From: Alnus glutinosa
Lineage: Eukaryota > Streptophyta > Magnoliopsida > Fagales > Betulaceae
Direction of reading: 5' to 3'
DNA length: 64,000 nucleotides
Assembly (NCBI RefSeq): GCF_958979055.1
Contig: NC_084890.1
Location: 32,843,116-32,907,115 of the forward strand
Shown one piece after another: positions 12,199 through 26,800 of the stretch. The notes under the pieces are model-generated. The model was not told the origin of the DNA. It ran no database searches and saw only the letters and a program-made list of their open reading frames with translations. Each line of letters opens with the position of its first letter. The stretch's first letter is position 1. The position numbers and the translations under genes are program-made.

Positions 12199-12999
12199 CA
12201 TAATAATATTGTAATTGGAAGACATGGGAATATGTTAATCATTCTGTGTAGAACTACGTGGGACGCACATCCTCAAACAAAGGTGACATGCCTGCATGTA
12301 GGGTTGACAATAATCCCATTACACATATGTTTGTTAATAAAGGAAGGTATGAAATTGACTAATATTATTTTATTGTCTTTCGTGATATTAAGTAACGTTA
12401 ATAGGGATAAAAGAATAGAGGTAAATATCATAGTGTGGAAGCCGTACATATGGCATGTTAGCATATCATTTGCACCAAAATTGTTTATATATTAATGATG
12501 ATACTAATAATTGTTTATCAAATCGCATGCTATTTATAAGTTAATGGATATGATCAATCTCTAATAGATCTTTCTGTACCAACAGAACATGAAAAAAAAA
12601 AAAAAAAAAAAAAAAACGGGTTGAAGAAGTATAATATGAGAACGTGCCAGGTCTCCAGCAGACATTGCCACAATATTAATGGAGATTTTGGCTTTGACAA
12701 TGGAATACTGGACCGATTTCATCATAGGCTAGCTTAGACATGAACTAATTAAGCCCAAAGCTGGCCTTGGGTCATATTTATGGGTTGGGCGAGCCTAGAT
12801 AGATATAGTCCAATCCAATGACAGGAGCAAGGCCATCACTGTTTCCCAGAGTACTTTCGATCTCCTTCCTCAATTGCTCTTTTTGCCATGCGAGAGACCT
12901 TGAGCTTAAGGCCATGACATGCTTAATTAACGTACAAAACTAGTCATATTCATGTCTTAGAATGGATATATATATCTGTTAGAACAGTTTTCAGTCCGG

Positions 13000-13470
13000 T
13001 GACATGTAGATCTTTGATTCGCTATGTTCTTCGTAATCTGCAAGGAAGAACAAACAATGCGTCAAAGGGGGGTCTCCCGATGTTCCCTCTCCGATGCCTA
13101 AGTCAGTGGGCAATTTTGAAGAGTATTGAGAGTCGAGAGTTTAGTATATTTTTAGCACATATTCAAAATATATTTTATACCTGGGGTAGCAGCCTATTTA
13201 TAAGCACATAGTTCTCAACCGCATTGTTCCACCTTCATGTCATGGCTGAGTGGGACCGTTAGTGGGATGAGATAGAGGTTGAGTGGGAGAGTGGGAGAGT
13301 GGGACACTTACTCCTCATGGGATAATGTATTTATCCCATGTGTTCCAAATATAGCCTTCAAGGTGTTATAAGATTTTGTTAAGCCTTAGTTACTGAGCGG
13401 GTCAAGTTGGGCCAGCAATATCAACTGGGCCCTGGTTCAGGTATAGGCCCATTTGCCTTGGGGATGATAA
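13000..13470 (-). repeat. Possible decayed LTR fragment
   Basis: The block contains 'ctccgatgcctaagtcagtg', then 'ttatacctggggtagcagcc' and a TATA-like 'cctatttata'. Read on the minus strand, this order resembles the promoter part of plant LTRs. No boundaries could be fixed. Confidence 0.3.
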
Positions 13471-16400
13471 TTTTCCTAACAATATCCTCTTTTCTTTTCT
13501 TTTAATATGGTACTAGCTTAAATTTTTGAAATAATTAATTATTTAACATGATATCATAGCAAAGGTCTTCACTTATATATTACTGAAGGATTTTAGCCCA
13601 CACTCTTTTACAAAATATAAATTAAATGATTAAATTAATTAAGTATTTCTTATTAAATTTAATTTACTTTTAAGACAACTAATAATTTAACAGATACAGT
13701 TCGTATATATTTCACACATATTTAATCTGTACTTGGAGAATAAGCGAAAATAACTATTTATTTGCATAAGATTAACAAAATCGATCTTTTAACTCCATTG
13801 GCATCTCTTTCTCTCAAAAGAATACAATAAAAGGATATGTGATAATTGTGTCACCAAGATACCGAATGCGATCACTGTATATGACCCAGCCGACATCGTC
13901 AATCAAACCCTAGCTTGAGCAGGCCGTGCGACATATGCAGCTAGCCAGCATTCAGCCTAAAGTAATTAACTTTCTCAAAGTTTGGGATTGAGGGCCAAGC
14001 ATGTATTTCAATTATCTGTTCGAATTGTTAGAATATAAAATGTCATATATAAAATTTGTAAGTCTAACTAAATGTTGGGTTATTCAACTACTTCCTCAAG
14101 CAGATAGGTCTCATATGGGACTTCTCACGGGATTGAGATCCACGGCAATTTACTGTGAAATTTGTTAACAATTTAGACAACTAATATAAGAGGGCGTATA
14201 TGAAATTCACCCGTCCAAATAGATGGTTAAGCAGCCCAAAATATATTTAAACAAATAAATCTTATATATTATATATACTCTCTCACATTAACTGCCGACA
14301 ATTTAGACACCTAATTACTGGAGATTTCGATCTCAACTGAAACCCAAAGAAATAGTCGAACCAGAGTAGTGATCATGCATGCAAGACGTACATGGGAAAC
14401 AAAAAGGAGAGTTGGTGCATGTGGGGATGCATCATGATCTAGTCCAACGAATGAGACAAAAGAACTTAAACATGACATGTACCAATTATGCAGATTCGAT
14501 CAATTACTGACATTGAAAGATTTATGTACAAGAACATATGTAGTGCAAATCACACTACCTTTTTCCAATCAGGAAAAAATGTGATTTAAACTAGCTAGTC
14601 CACCCCCCACAAGCTAAGTCATATGCGAATCATCAAAACTGGACTCAAGCTTGGACCCTAGCCTATATATGAAACAGACAGCTGAGGAAAACCGTATGTA
14701 TGGCCCGTCGATCATGATCATCGATATTGCTCTAGAGGCCACGGGATGCATTCGAGTTGGTGAGAGTTGAATAAAGCAGCCGGTGGTTGTTTCTGACCTC
14801 TTCAATTCCAACTATGGTTTCACCTTTCACGTATAAGGACCAACCCATTTATTAGCTCAACTTCACGTCACTTTTACATCAATAATAAGAATAAAATAAA
14901 TAAATAAATAAGGGATGATTTTATGCTACACAATACAGGAAGAAATAGGGGATCCTCTTCGTTTCATTTAATGAAATGCATGCTATCGATTTCAAATGAA
15001 AAGTCGAGATTTAAAGTTAGTACATCGAACGGTGTATATGAAGTTAATGTTGACACGTATTTTAAAAATTTAAATAATATGAAATCATGTGCACAGTTAA
15101 ATATATCAACATCAAGTTTAAATCCTAACCATAAAATGGAGAGAATCCTGTATATGGGAGAACCTAATTTACCATTGGCATCCAAATGATGTTTAATAAC
15201 TAAAAAGCTTTATCAATGACTAATATTGAGCTTGCACAACAATATTTCTATTTTTTCTCTTTCAAAATAGATATATGATATATATATATATATATCATCC
15301 AAATGGTGTTTTTAACTAAAAAACCCAGTAATTTTCACATGTTCAATGGACACATGTCATTTTTATAGATTGGGTTGGAGAAACTTCTTTCAACCTAGTT
15401 TGGAGGAAAACTCTATCCAATTTATAAAGCTCCTTGTAACACCCTCGCCTTAAGGCCCGGGCTTAATTTGTAAATTGTCTCAAAGTGACACATGTCACAT
15501 TGTGATTGGTGCTTAACGGCAATAACCTATTTGTTTTTAATTTGCTTATCTCATAGAGTATTTAATCACTTTTTAAGACCCATGGAAGATATGCATGGAA
15601 CTATTTGTCAAAACCTTAAGTCACAGGACCAATTTTGCATTTATCCCTAAATAAAATTCAAACTTTTTAGGATTTTTATAAAATATAGTTTAAAATAAAA
15701 TAATATATGTGGATAGAAAGAATGTGGTTTTGATTATCTTACAAAAAAAAAAAAAAATTATTTAATATTGTGACACATGATAGATCTCACACGCTTCATA
15801 CCCGAAACTTCTGATTTGATTATACATAAATTACATTAGATTACTTTAGTTCTGTTAAATCAATTATAGGGGTACGGTAGTAATTTTTGCTCGTGTGTTG
15901 AGTTTATGTAGTGTTGAGTCATGATCTAAGACTAAAATGTCAATTTTAACCCAATTTATTTAGTTAAATGGATCAAAATCTTCCGCCTAACGCGCTAATT
16001 TGTATTGATTGAATGTGTATGAAATTGTAGCCCTAATATAATACATGAAAAATACTACCTCAAATTTTATATCCCCAATGCTACCAAACTTGTAAGTGAC
16101 CTATCACCTCATCCAGAAAGCTGCCCATACAAGAATTAAAGTCAGGATTGTGGGCAGCACAGAATTCAGATAGACTGTGCTGAATTGATGTTGAAATCTA
16201 ATTTCTCTTCTAAAAAAAAAAAAAAAAAAAACACTTTTTCCCCTCAAAAAGACTTAATTAATTTACATTGAGCTATTTGGGTCAAATTGTGGAGGAATTT
16301 TCGAAGTGGGTGAACGTCCAAGAGTCTTTAAAGTATCGTCATCTTTGTCACATTCTCTCTTGGACACAGCATCCACTGTTTAATTCATCGTATTATAATT

Positions 16401-16632
16401 GTCAAAGTCTAACCAATATTCCTCGATCATCTCCACGTCTTACATTAAACTAATTAATTCTTCCTAAGATTCTTGGTTGATAGCTTGTTATTATATATTA
16501 ATTAGTAATAATGTATTCAAATAGATAATAAATATTCTTTGGATAATCATATGAGCAATCTACGATCGATATCATTCAACAAGTTAATTTTGTAGGGATG
16601 TGTTACTGTGTCACGGGCAGAACCTGTCCATA

Positions 16633-16635
16633 TAC

Positions 16636-16692
<57 letters not shown>
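16633..16692. repeat. (ATAC)n/(AT)n compound microsatellite
   Basis: Four 'atac'-type units pass directly into about 23 AT units. Confidence 0.85.
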
Positions 16693-16696
<4 letters not shown>

Positions 16697-19390
16697 GTTA
16701 AACGTTTGTCATTTTGTCATCATATATAAAGTGTGAACCTATTATCCTTGACTTTGACTAAGGAATCTCAACACATCTTCGAGCAGACAGTGTTCAGAGA
16801 AGAGATCAAGAATTTTAATGGAAAATCAATGGTTATTGTGAAAGGGAATTGTCATTTCCAAAAAAGCAAGTTATGTTAATTCCAGAGCACATGCATGCAT
16901 TAATGACTAATTGATCATTGTGCATGCTTGAAAATTGCTTTGATCATATTAACATGTTTTGCTTTTTCAGAGAGATCCTGAAATTGCAAAAGAAGGGATC
17001 GATCGATATATATATATTGACATGCAAGGGTTAGAAAAAAGAGAGGAAAAAAAATTGTTAAGCCGGTAATTTTTTACATGATTCGTGAAGTTGACATGAT
17101 CTTAATACAAAATTAGTGGGTTATGGCCAAATGATTTAACCCGTTTAATTAAATAGGTCGTATTTATATAGTCTTATACTTATACTTCGATACGATCTAA
17201 ACCCAACACATAAATACGAATTGTTACCTATAAGAAACTGGTATAACTTATAATCAGTAAGTATCAAAAATATATATATGTGTGTAGCTATAAAATGGGG
17301 CTTAGTCGTCCAGATCAATTGCGGTTGAGAGTATGTTTTAGGTATAACAGATAAGAGAGGGATAAAGGGGTTCAATTATTGTTGGCAACCTGGCACTTGG
17401 CAGCTAAGTAGACTCATTAAGTTTTAATTAAGTTATATTTCAAGGAAGAAAGCATCAATCTGTAAATGCTTTGAGCACCTTTTAGAGTTGGGAAGAAGAA
17501 TAAGAGGTTGTTTAACAACTAGTTAAATCCAACCAGATTAGTGATACCTTTATGATGATGAACAGATCCTGATCATCGATCACCTTCTAATTTTAAACCT
17601 GTCAAGAGGAGGAAACATGAACAAATTTGTCAGGTATCGCCTTAAAACATCAAAGTATTAATATATTTATCCAAGTGATCAAAAAAAAAGTTCCTTCTAT
17701 ATATATAAGAACTTGTGTCCTTATAATTATACAACTTTTAGTCAATTATATTAGCACAAGGGTTAACCATGGTCGTTTATTTAGGACCTTTAGGGGCTAC
17801 TTACTGGTGTAAATTGATTATGAAATGTTTCATGGGATGTCAATTTCTTTGATTTAATTTAAAAAAATCAATCAAAGAATCTGTCTAATCTCAAACAAAG
17901 ATAATCTTTTAATAACCATGAAAATGACACCAATATTTTATATTTTACCCTAGTGCCGATAAAAATTTTATTGTTTCATTTTCAGCATGGTACAATAGTC
18001 AAAATTTAGCAGTAGAAAGGGCCTTTTTACTGGAGGAGAGTACTGTTGATGATGTTGTTTATTTTTCTACCCTCTTGCAACAAAACCCTGCAAAGTATTC
18101 TTTTTTTCCTAATGAAAACAGGATTTGATCTCAAATTTTTAGTATGTGAAAAGATTTTATAACTAGTTGAAAGTTGGCACCATATCAGAGAAGAAGATAC
18201 TTTAAACTTCCAAGAACTTTTTTTTTTTAATTTTTTCCCGAAAATCATGTGATTGACTAATTAATAATTTCCTGATAAGATCAAATTTTCTGGCAAAGAT
18301 AAGATCTATCTCGTGGGTCAAGGCTACAAACATTACATAAAACCTGCCAAATACTAGAATTAAGAAATGCTCGACGACTTCTCTCCACATAATCGGTTGA
18401 AGTGGGTTGGATTTGCTTGCACAAAGCAAAGGAATAGGGTATAAGAAACATTTGTATAAGTTAGTCAGTTAATTAATAGCAGAAAATTTAATAATTGAGT
18501 GGGCAATTAAAACAGAAAGAAAGGCATTTGGAGTAGGCAACAGGCCAGGGTTTGCATGCAACCAATCAAACAGTGGAAGAGGCCACAAAAAAACACAAGG
18601 ATTTGGTAGCTTAACCCAATAATATTCCCATTTTTCCTTTTTTCTAAGCTATAGCATAATATTTCCTTTCTTCGCAAAGGTGGTAAGTAGGAAGGTTTTG
18701 TGCATACGTCGGGAATGACAAGGGCTTGTGGGGGACTGCATTGACTTTGTAAAGCTTCAAAGTACAATTTCTAAACGAAAAAGAAAAAAGGAGGGGATTA
18801 TGGAAATTCAACCGCTCACTTTCTTATTTATGGTCTTTCATTTTTAGCTAACACACTATAACAAGCAAACCCACGACTATCATCCCTGTCGGTCACCCAA
18901 CCACTGTATCTTCCTCCACCATGTAACCCCATATCTCCATTATATATTTTCATGTTCTTCCTGTGACCCATTTTGACCTTCTCTCTCTCTCTCTCTCTAT
19001 CTCTGTGTAAATGGCAGAGTAGAAGTTGTGCGCTCATTAACGTCAACTGTGTTGCAGTAGACAGACTGACAGACTTTAATGCAGCCATCAATCTTCTTCC
19101 ACAGTTCAATAAACATGATACTGCCCGATGCATTCCCTCAAAAGGATACCTTCTTCGTTCAAACCACGTGTTTTCTCTCAACCCAAACACCAGCAAGCCA
19201 ATCCTACCACCGCCAACTTCACCAGTAGAAACAGAGAGGCGAGAGCGGTCTTTAATGCCTACAAACCAAATTCATTAATCTCTCCCGCTTATGCAAAAGG
19301 TCAACTCAAAACAAGTTGGTTTAAATTCCTCCAAACTTGTGTGTAGTTGTAAGCTAGCCATTTTCTCTCTCGATCTCAAACTTCATAGAA

Positions 19391-22300
19391 ATGACTAGTT
19401 TAGTACGATGTTTATCAGTTCTCAGTGTTGTTTTCATGTGCTTTTCATCTGAGTTTGTCTTGTGCGAGGACAAGCTTGATAGTAGCTCAACTTTTGCTGT
19501 GCTTCTGGAGGTAAAGAAATCATTTGTGGAGGACCCAGAAGAAGTTTTGCATGATTGGTCTGAAAACAACCCGAATGTTTGTACTTGGAGAGGGGTCTCT
19601 TGTGGTTTAGACTCGGTTGATGGCTCAGTGGAAGTGGTGAGTCTCAACCTTTCTGACTCGTCACTCGCCGGGTCAATATCACCTTCACTCAGTCGTTTGC
19701 AAAACCTGCTCCACCTTGATATTTCTTCTAACCGCCTCTCGGGTCCCATTCCACCTGACCTCTCCAACCTTTCTTCCCTCGAGTCATTGCTTCTTTTCTC
19801 TAACCAACTCACTGGTCCTATCCCGACTCAGCTCGGCTCACTCACGAGTGTCCGAGTCATGCGACTCGGAGACAATGGACTCACCGGCCCGATTCCCTCC
19901 TCATTTGGCAATCTTGTCAATTTAGTCACTCTTGGCTTGGCCTCATGCAGTCTCACCGGTCCAATACCTGCGGAACTCGGACAACTCGGGCTCCTCGACA
20001 GTTTGATTCTCCAACAAAATCAACTCGAAGGTCCGATTCCAGCCGAGCTGGGAAACTGCTCGAGCCTCACAGTCTTTACTGTTGCTCTCAACAGGCTCAA
20101 CGGATCAATCCCAGGGGATTTGGGTCGGCTCAAGAATCTCCAAATTCTTAACCTGGCCAACAATAGTCTCTCGGGTGAGATACCGAGCGAACTCGGTGAA
20201 CTGAGTCAACTTGTGTACATGAATTTCATGGGGAACCAGCTTGAGGGTCCAATTCCAACGTCTTTAGCTCAATTGGGTAGCCTTCAAAACCTCGATTTGT
20301 CGATGAACAAGCTCAGTGGAGGTATTCCGGAGGAATTAGGCAACATGGGGGAGCTGGTTTACTTGGTTTTGTCGGACAACATTCTGTCTGGTGTCATACC
20401 AAGAAACATATGTTCCAACACAACCAATTTGGAGCACTTGATGCTAGCCGAGACTCAAATTTTCGGTGAAATTCCTGTAGAATTGAGCCACTGTCAATCA
20501 TTAAAACAACTTGATTTGTCCAACAACACGCTCAATGGGTCTATTCCGGTTCAGCTATACGGGCTGCTTGGGCTCACTGATCTCTTGCTCCACAACAACA
20601 GCTTAGTGGGTTCAATTTCTCCATTCGTCGGGAACCTCAGTAATCTACAGACACTTGCAATTTACCATAACGACTTGAACGGCACTCTGCCAAAAGAGGT
20701 TGGTATGCTCGGGAAGCTTGAAATTTTGTATCTTTATGATAACCAGCTATCTGGGGAGATCCCTTTGGAGATTGGCAATTGTTCGAGCTTGCAAATGATT
20801 GATTTTTTCGGAAACCATTTCAGTGGGGAGATTCCCATTACTATTGGAAGGCTAAAGCAGCTGAATTTTCTTCATCTAAGGCAGAATGAACTCGTGGGTG
20901 AAATTCCCGCCACGTTGGGTAACTGTCATCAACTGACTATTCTGGACTTGGCAGACAACAATCTTTCTGGTGGCATTGCTTTGACGTTTGGATTCCTGCG
21001 AGCTTTGGAACAGCTCATGCTTTACAACAATTCACTTGAAGGTAATCTCCCTGATACGCTGATTAATGTAGCAAACCTGACCAGAGTGAATCTGTCGAAA
21101 AACAGATTTAATGGTAGCATTGGTGCATTGTGTAGCTCTAGTTCTCTTCTTTCGTTTGATGTCACAAATAATGCATTTGACCATGAGATTCCTCCCCAAC
21201 TGGGAAACTCACCTTTTCTTGAGAGGCTAAGATTAGGGAACAACCAATTCACTGGGAAAATCCCATGGACTTTGGGAAACATCCATGAACTATCATTGTT
21301 GGATCTCTCCCGCAATTCACTCACTGGAGGAATGCCAGCTGAGCTTTCATTGTGCAAGAAACTCGCCCATATTGATCTAAACAATAACCTTCTTTCCGGA
21401 CCAATACCGCCATGGCTCGGAAGTTTACCGCAGTTGGGAGAGCTGAAACTCTCCTCCAATTTGTTTGTTGGGCCTCTTCCTGGAGAATTATTCAATTGTT
21501 CTAAGCTGCTAGTGCTTTCTCTGAATGACAATTCGCTTAATGGAACTTTTCCTTCTGAAATTGGTAACCTGGCATCACTTAATGTCCTCAACCTCAACAA
21601 CAACCAGTTTTCTGGACCAATCCCTCCTGCAGTAGGTAAGCTAGGCGACCTGTATGAGCTTCGGCTTTCACGAAACAGCCTTAATGGTGAAATTCCTACT
21701 GAGCTTGCTCAGCTCCAGAATCTTCAAAGCATTCTGGACCTCAGTTACAACAATCTCACTGGTCAAATCCCACCTTCAATTGCAACACTGTCCAAACTCG
21801 TAGCACTTGATCTTTCTCACAATCAGCTCGTCGGAGAAGTCCCTCCCCAAGTTGGGGAGATGCGCAGCTTGGGAAAGCTCAATCTCTCTTATAACAATCT
21901 TCAAGGTAAATTGGACAAGCAGTTAATCTCACACTGGCCAGCCGAGGCATTCGAAGGAAATACACGCCTTTGTGGAAGCTCTCTCGGTCACTGCCATGGT
22001 GGCGTATCCGGCAACCAGCAGTCAGGCTTAAGTGAAGCATCAGTGGTGGTCATTTCTGCAATATCGACTCTAGCTGCAATTGTTCTGCTGGTTCTTGGGG
22101 TTACCCTCCTTTTAAAACACAAACGAGAATTCCGAAAAGCCAGTGAAGTGAACTGTGCATACTCATCAAGCTCTTCCCAAGCACAGAGAAGACTACTCTT
22201 TCCAAATGGTGCTGCAAAGCGAGATTTCAAATGGGAAGACATTATGGAAGCTACAAACCATCTAAGCGATGAGTTCATAATTGGCTCAGGAGGTTCTGGA

Positions 22301-23259
22301 AAGGTTTACAAAGCTGAATTGCCCTCAGGAGAAACGGTGGCAGTTAAGAAGATATTGTGGAAAGAAGATCTTCTACTGAATAAGAGTTTCACGAGAGAGA
22401 TTAAGACGCTTGGGAGGATAAGGCACAGGCATCTGGTGAAACTGATGGGTTACTGCAGCAACAGAAGGGCAGGTTTGAATCTGTTGGTATATGATTACAT
22501 GGTGAATGGTAGCGTTTGGGATTGGCTGCATGGACAACCGCTAAGTAGCAAAAAGAAAACAAGCCTAGATTGGGAGGCAAGGTTGAAGATTGCAGTGGGG
22601 CTAGCTCAAGGAGTGGAGTACCTCCACCATGATTGTGTACCAAAGATCGTTCACAGGGACATTAAATCAAGCAATGTGTTGCTAGATTCGAATATGGAGG
22701 CGCATTTAGGGGATTTTGGGCTCGCAAAAGTGCTCACCGAGGATTATGATTCTAACACGGAATCAAATACGTGGTTTGCTGGGTCCTATGGCTACATAGC
22801 ACCAGGTATAAATCTCCTATATTTTTCTTTATCCTTGATTTTAAGAGTACTTGTGATGATTCTGACAAACATTACATTTGCCATGTTTTCTCAGAGTACG
22901 CATATTCATTGAAGGCAACAGAAAAGAGTGACGTTTACAGCATGGGCATTGTGCTAATGGAGCTTGTTAGTGGAAGAATGCCAACGGCTTTTGGTGTGGA
23001 GATGGACATGGTGAGATGGGTTGAGACACATATTGAAATGGAGGGTTCTGACCGCGAGGAGTTGATCGATCCTGCTTTGAAACCTCTCTTACAGGGTGAA
23101 GAATCTGCAGCCTTTCAAGTGCTTGAAATAGCCCTCCAGTGCACAAAAACTACCCCGCAAGAAAGGCCAGCTTCCCGTCAAGCATGCGATCTCCTCGTAC
23201 ATGTATTTAACAATAGGATGGTGGACTTTGGAAAGATGAATATGGATCCTTATGCATAA
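19391..23259 (+). CDS. LRR receptor-like kinase of the GSO1/GSO2 (GASSHO) type
   Basis: Two exons, 19391-22805 and 22895-23259, join within the activation segment (YIAP|EYAYS) to give 1259 aa, close to the roughly 1250 aa of Arabidopsis GSO1/GSO2. Visible in order: a signal peptide, the N-cap NPNVCTWRGVSC, about thirty extracellular LRRs, a C-terminal cap with paired Cys (TRLCGSSLGHC), a transmembrane helix at about 885-908, and a Ser/Thr kinase. The kinase has G-loop GSGGSGKV (965 on), catalytic Lys986, HRDIKSSN (His1088, Asp1090) and DFGLAK (Asp1108), so it is an RD-type active kinase. GSO receptors bind sulfated CIF peptides to seal the Casparian strip, and TWS1 to form the embryonic cuticle (family knowledge). 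The only intron is 89 bp and its donor and acceptor fit. A frame running on into the intron would drop the last kinase subdomains. Confidence 0.93.
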
Positions 23260-23870
23260 TTTAATCATGTTTGAGAAGATTGAAGTCCACCATTATAAGA
23301 ATAAAGACGCAGCCTAGCTGTTGGAACAAGCTTTTAATTATTTTGTAGATTTTTGCTAACTTTGCGTACAACAGATTAACTACTAGCATCAGTTGAACGT
23401 GCAGACATATGTAACTCCTTTCTTGTGAGCATTTTGGAGACTGGTGTCCCGAGCATGAAGGCTGTTCTACCACTGCAGCTCATCTCTGTCCTATGCCTAC
23501 TTAAATACATAATTACCGTTTTATTTCTAAAACTAAAAAATTATCTAAAGCATTTAAAATTTATGAAAAGCATGACCTCCCTTGTGTGAAATCATAAGAC
23601 TTTGCTTCAAAAATGTTCTTGCTAGAAAGAGTACAGGTCAACCAATCTCCATTTATTGAGGGACATATTGTATTAGCCAGTTTACATCGTGAAAGAACCT
23701 CAAAGATTTTGTTTAGCAAAAAGTAGATAGAGTTGGAAGAGTTCTATCAGCCTTACAAACAGAGCAACATTAATTGAAAAGCAAACAAGCATCTCCAACT
23801 TGAAGGCCACACTTTCTAAGAAGAACAAGACTGCCTTGTCTGAAGATGCCATGAAACATGGAGATGGAAA
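23260..23870. other. Convergent intergenic spacer
   Basis: This 611-bp stretch separates the stop codons of two convergent genes and must hold both 3' untranslated regions and polyadenylation sites. No other feature is seen. Confidence 0.6.
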
Positions 23871-26800
23871 CTATTCATCGTCTTCATCTGCAATTGATAG
23901 CAAAATTACAAAATAAATAGAGTTAAAAGAAGTGGAAAAAAGGGTGCTACAGACACAATTACAAACACTGCTCTCATCCTTTTTATAGTGAACTAAAAGA
24001 CTTTATAACTCAAATTAGTTAGCTCATAAAATGTCCAGAAGAAGAAAAATCTCCCCTGTGAAAACAAATACTAGTTGAATTTCTAATTAATTCAAACATT
24101 CAGGTTTATAAAGTGGTAAACTTCCACAGAGATGGTTCCAGTGAACAGCTTGCTTTTAGCCGACTAAGAAATGAAAGCATTAAATTCACTGAAGAACAAT
24201 ACATTTAATCTGTGTCATTCAATTCCAAATAACAACCAAAAAGAAAAGGTATCAGGACAAATCCAAACATGACTGCATTAAAGGATAGAGTGAATTTTTT
24301 TGATAAGTAATAAACTGGTTTTATTAAAAGCGTAAGGTGCCCTTAAGTACACCGAAAGTATATAAGAGAAAGCTCTTAACTAGAAAGCGAAAAAGAAACG
24401 GCCCAAAAAAAGAAAAAAACCCAACAAACCCTCAAAACCACAAGCCCTCAAACCCAAACCCTCAAGAAGCACACCCCACTAGAGGACGCACTTGTATCAC
24501 CAAATTCAAAATCTCCCTCCAAAGAAAGTCCTCTTCAATAGCATCCATAATCGCCAAGGACGAATCCTTGTTCACCCTGAAATCATCACCCTTTTCAACA
24601 AAAGGAGTGGCCGGAGTCGATGAAGACACAGCCGTCTCTAAAAGCGAGGTATGAGTGAATTGAGGATAGAATTACAGATCCTATCCTCAAGAACATAAGA
24701 CCCTTACCTTTGGTTAAATAGCCCACACACCATTTCCATAACTTTAGGAAAATCAATCATTAACCTGTCCTTCCAACAGGACAAGCTGAGCAAAACGATT
24801 GAAACAGTACATTTGTGCTCAAGGTTAGATAGCAGAACTTTCCAAATATCCTCATTATTATTATTATTATTGTAATATTTCTTTTTTAGTATTTTCATTC
24901 CTTCATCGAACCAAGTTAACCCTATTTCAAATACTTGGAGTAAATCCATATCTAACCAATATAACGTCTTTGTAATTTCTTTTTCTTTTTTATTTTTTTT
25001 TATAAGTAACATCTTTGTTAAATTTTGACTCCATCATTTAGCTTCACAAGACAAATTCATGACCAAGCCTCTTAATTTGAAGAGCAATTACTTTGGCCCA
25101 AAACTTTCTCTCCTAATGGTCCCATGAAACTTGAAATTTTTAGCACTCAAATCACACTCCCCCTTTTCAAAAGAAAATTTATTTCTTTTACTTTCTACAA
25201 GTAAAACAGTGGCCTTACCTGAATGGGGTGCACAACAGCACACTTGTTGTCCTGTCAAGTATCACACCTTTTTTTCTTCACTGAAGATCTAAATGGGCGA
25301 AATTTTTTATATTAATGGCCCTATCCAAGCCTACTCAAGCCTATTTGTTCTAAATTTTAATGTTCACTTGGTCCAATAATCAACATTCAAAATTTTTATT
25401 GCTAACACCTAAAATTTCTAATAGGGTCAATTAAATCTATTTTTAGGACCATGTGGCACTATTTCACAAATCCACCTTAAATGGGCTAAAAGTCCATTTT
25501 ATTAAGCCCATTACCAAATCCTCACCCAATTATAGGCCTCGGCCCAAAAATTTGATCCCTAATTATCAGGTAATCACGAGCTGGGGTATCACATTGCCAC
25601 TCTTGATTCTAATCGATACAACAGGGGGAGAATAAATAAAGTTGCATGATATTTCGAACGTCGATCTCCATTGTTTAGGAATGGTAAGTGCCTTAGAAAC
25701 CTAGTTGTATGACCCGCTGCTCAGGGATGACATGACCTCGCCCCTCCACCCCTTACTCATGGAAGTAGCCAAGTAGGCAAAGCCATTTGTTCCAAGGTCT
25801 ATAAAAGCAGATATAAACAATTATCTATGGTATCTTTCAGCCTAAAACAAAAATTAACAGCACACACTGCACATACTCTATTGATCACAGTAAAAGAAGT
25901 TGAATCTTTAACAAAATACGAGACCCACCACCACTAACACCAAGAGGAGATTTTGGAGTTACCCAAAAATAGATGTCTTTGAAGATTAATTCAAAATACT
26001 GGTGGGCAGAACCAAAGTGAAAATGTAACTGCAAATGCAGGTCTGCATTAACCTTATTATCACAATAGATAAAACACCTAAAGCTCTACTCTAACAAATC
26101 TGAAACACAAACAAGAAGTTATCATCTACAACAAACCAAAACTGTCAAAAAATTCCTAGCACTAAATATTCTGTTGTATTTATTACCGGACCTTCATAAA
26201 TAAAAGTCATTACCAAATTGCACTTACGACCAAGAAACAACACTTAGTGGCTGAAACAAAGCCTCCGCCCCTCCCCCCGCCCCCCGGAAAGAAAACACCT
26301 ATATCTGATGTAAACGAACTATGCATCCAGTGCGCCCTTTCCCATCCCAACCAAAAGTACTTTGCTATCAAGTTGATTATTTCTTAGTGCTAGTAAATTT
26401 CCAATATTTTTGCCACAGTAGCCAAGACACTATTTGGGATGCGAAAATATTGGCAATTTGGTTTGAGAACACGCAAAGGCAATTCGATTCCGTGATGTAA
26501 GCGTGTAGAATGATTGGAATTTTAGATACCCACATGACTCGGAATTTCAAAGTGCAAATTAACTACACGAAACAAGCATTACTCTGACCCAGATGAAATG
26601 AATCGAAACGCGCAAACCCAATAAAGATAGAAAAAGAAAGAATACCGAAGTAGCGGCGCTCGTTGGCGGCCTTGGCTTTGGCGAGCATCTTGTCCAGGTC
26701 CTCCGAGAGCTGAGCGTCCCATTTGACGAGCTGGTTCACGAACACGACCCCGAGTCCCATCCCCAGCACGTGCTCCCACGGATCTAACACACACATCAAT

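Larger units (their letters stand above)
12098..19390. other. Gene-poor repeat region and upstream region of the receptor kinase
   Basis: No gene is supportable over 7.3 kb. Visible items are an A-run at about 12592-12616, an LTR-like stretch at 13000-13470, a repeat at 14940-15190 related to one near 47.9 kb, an (AT)n/(ATAC)n tract at 16633-16692, a dispersed-repeat copy at 17080-17230 and a (CT)n tract at 18978-18998. The last few hundred bases before 19391 probably hold the promoter and 5' leader of the receptor kinase. Confidence 0.5.

Noticed and set aside
14923-15189. Overlapping open frames on both strands
   Set aside because: The same sequence words recur near 47.9 kb in a noncoding repeat, and neither frame has protein-like conservation cues.
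19354-19812. 152-codon minus-strand frame opposite the receptor kinase start
   Set aside because: It is the antisense shadow of the LRR coding sequence (Glu/Ser/Arg-rich reading of plus-strand Leu/Ser codons).
22806-22912. Receptor kinase ending in a read-through C-terminus at 22912
   Set aside because: The stretch has a proper donor and acceptor, and removing it restores the conserved kinase subdomains after the APE motif.
7223-23259. The CLE gene and the receptor kinase as a ligand-receptor pair
   Set aside because: TDIF is known to act through TDR/PXY, while GSO-type receptors bind CIF/TWS1 peptides. They are 12 kb apart with an unrelated gene between, so the proximity is taken as chance.
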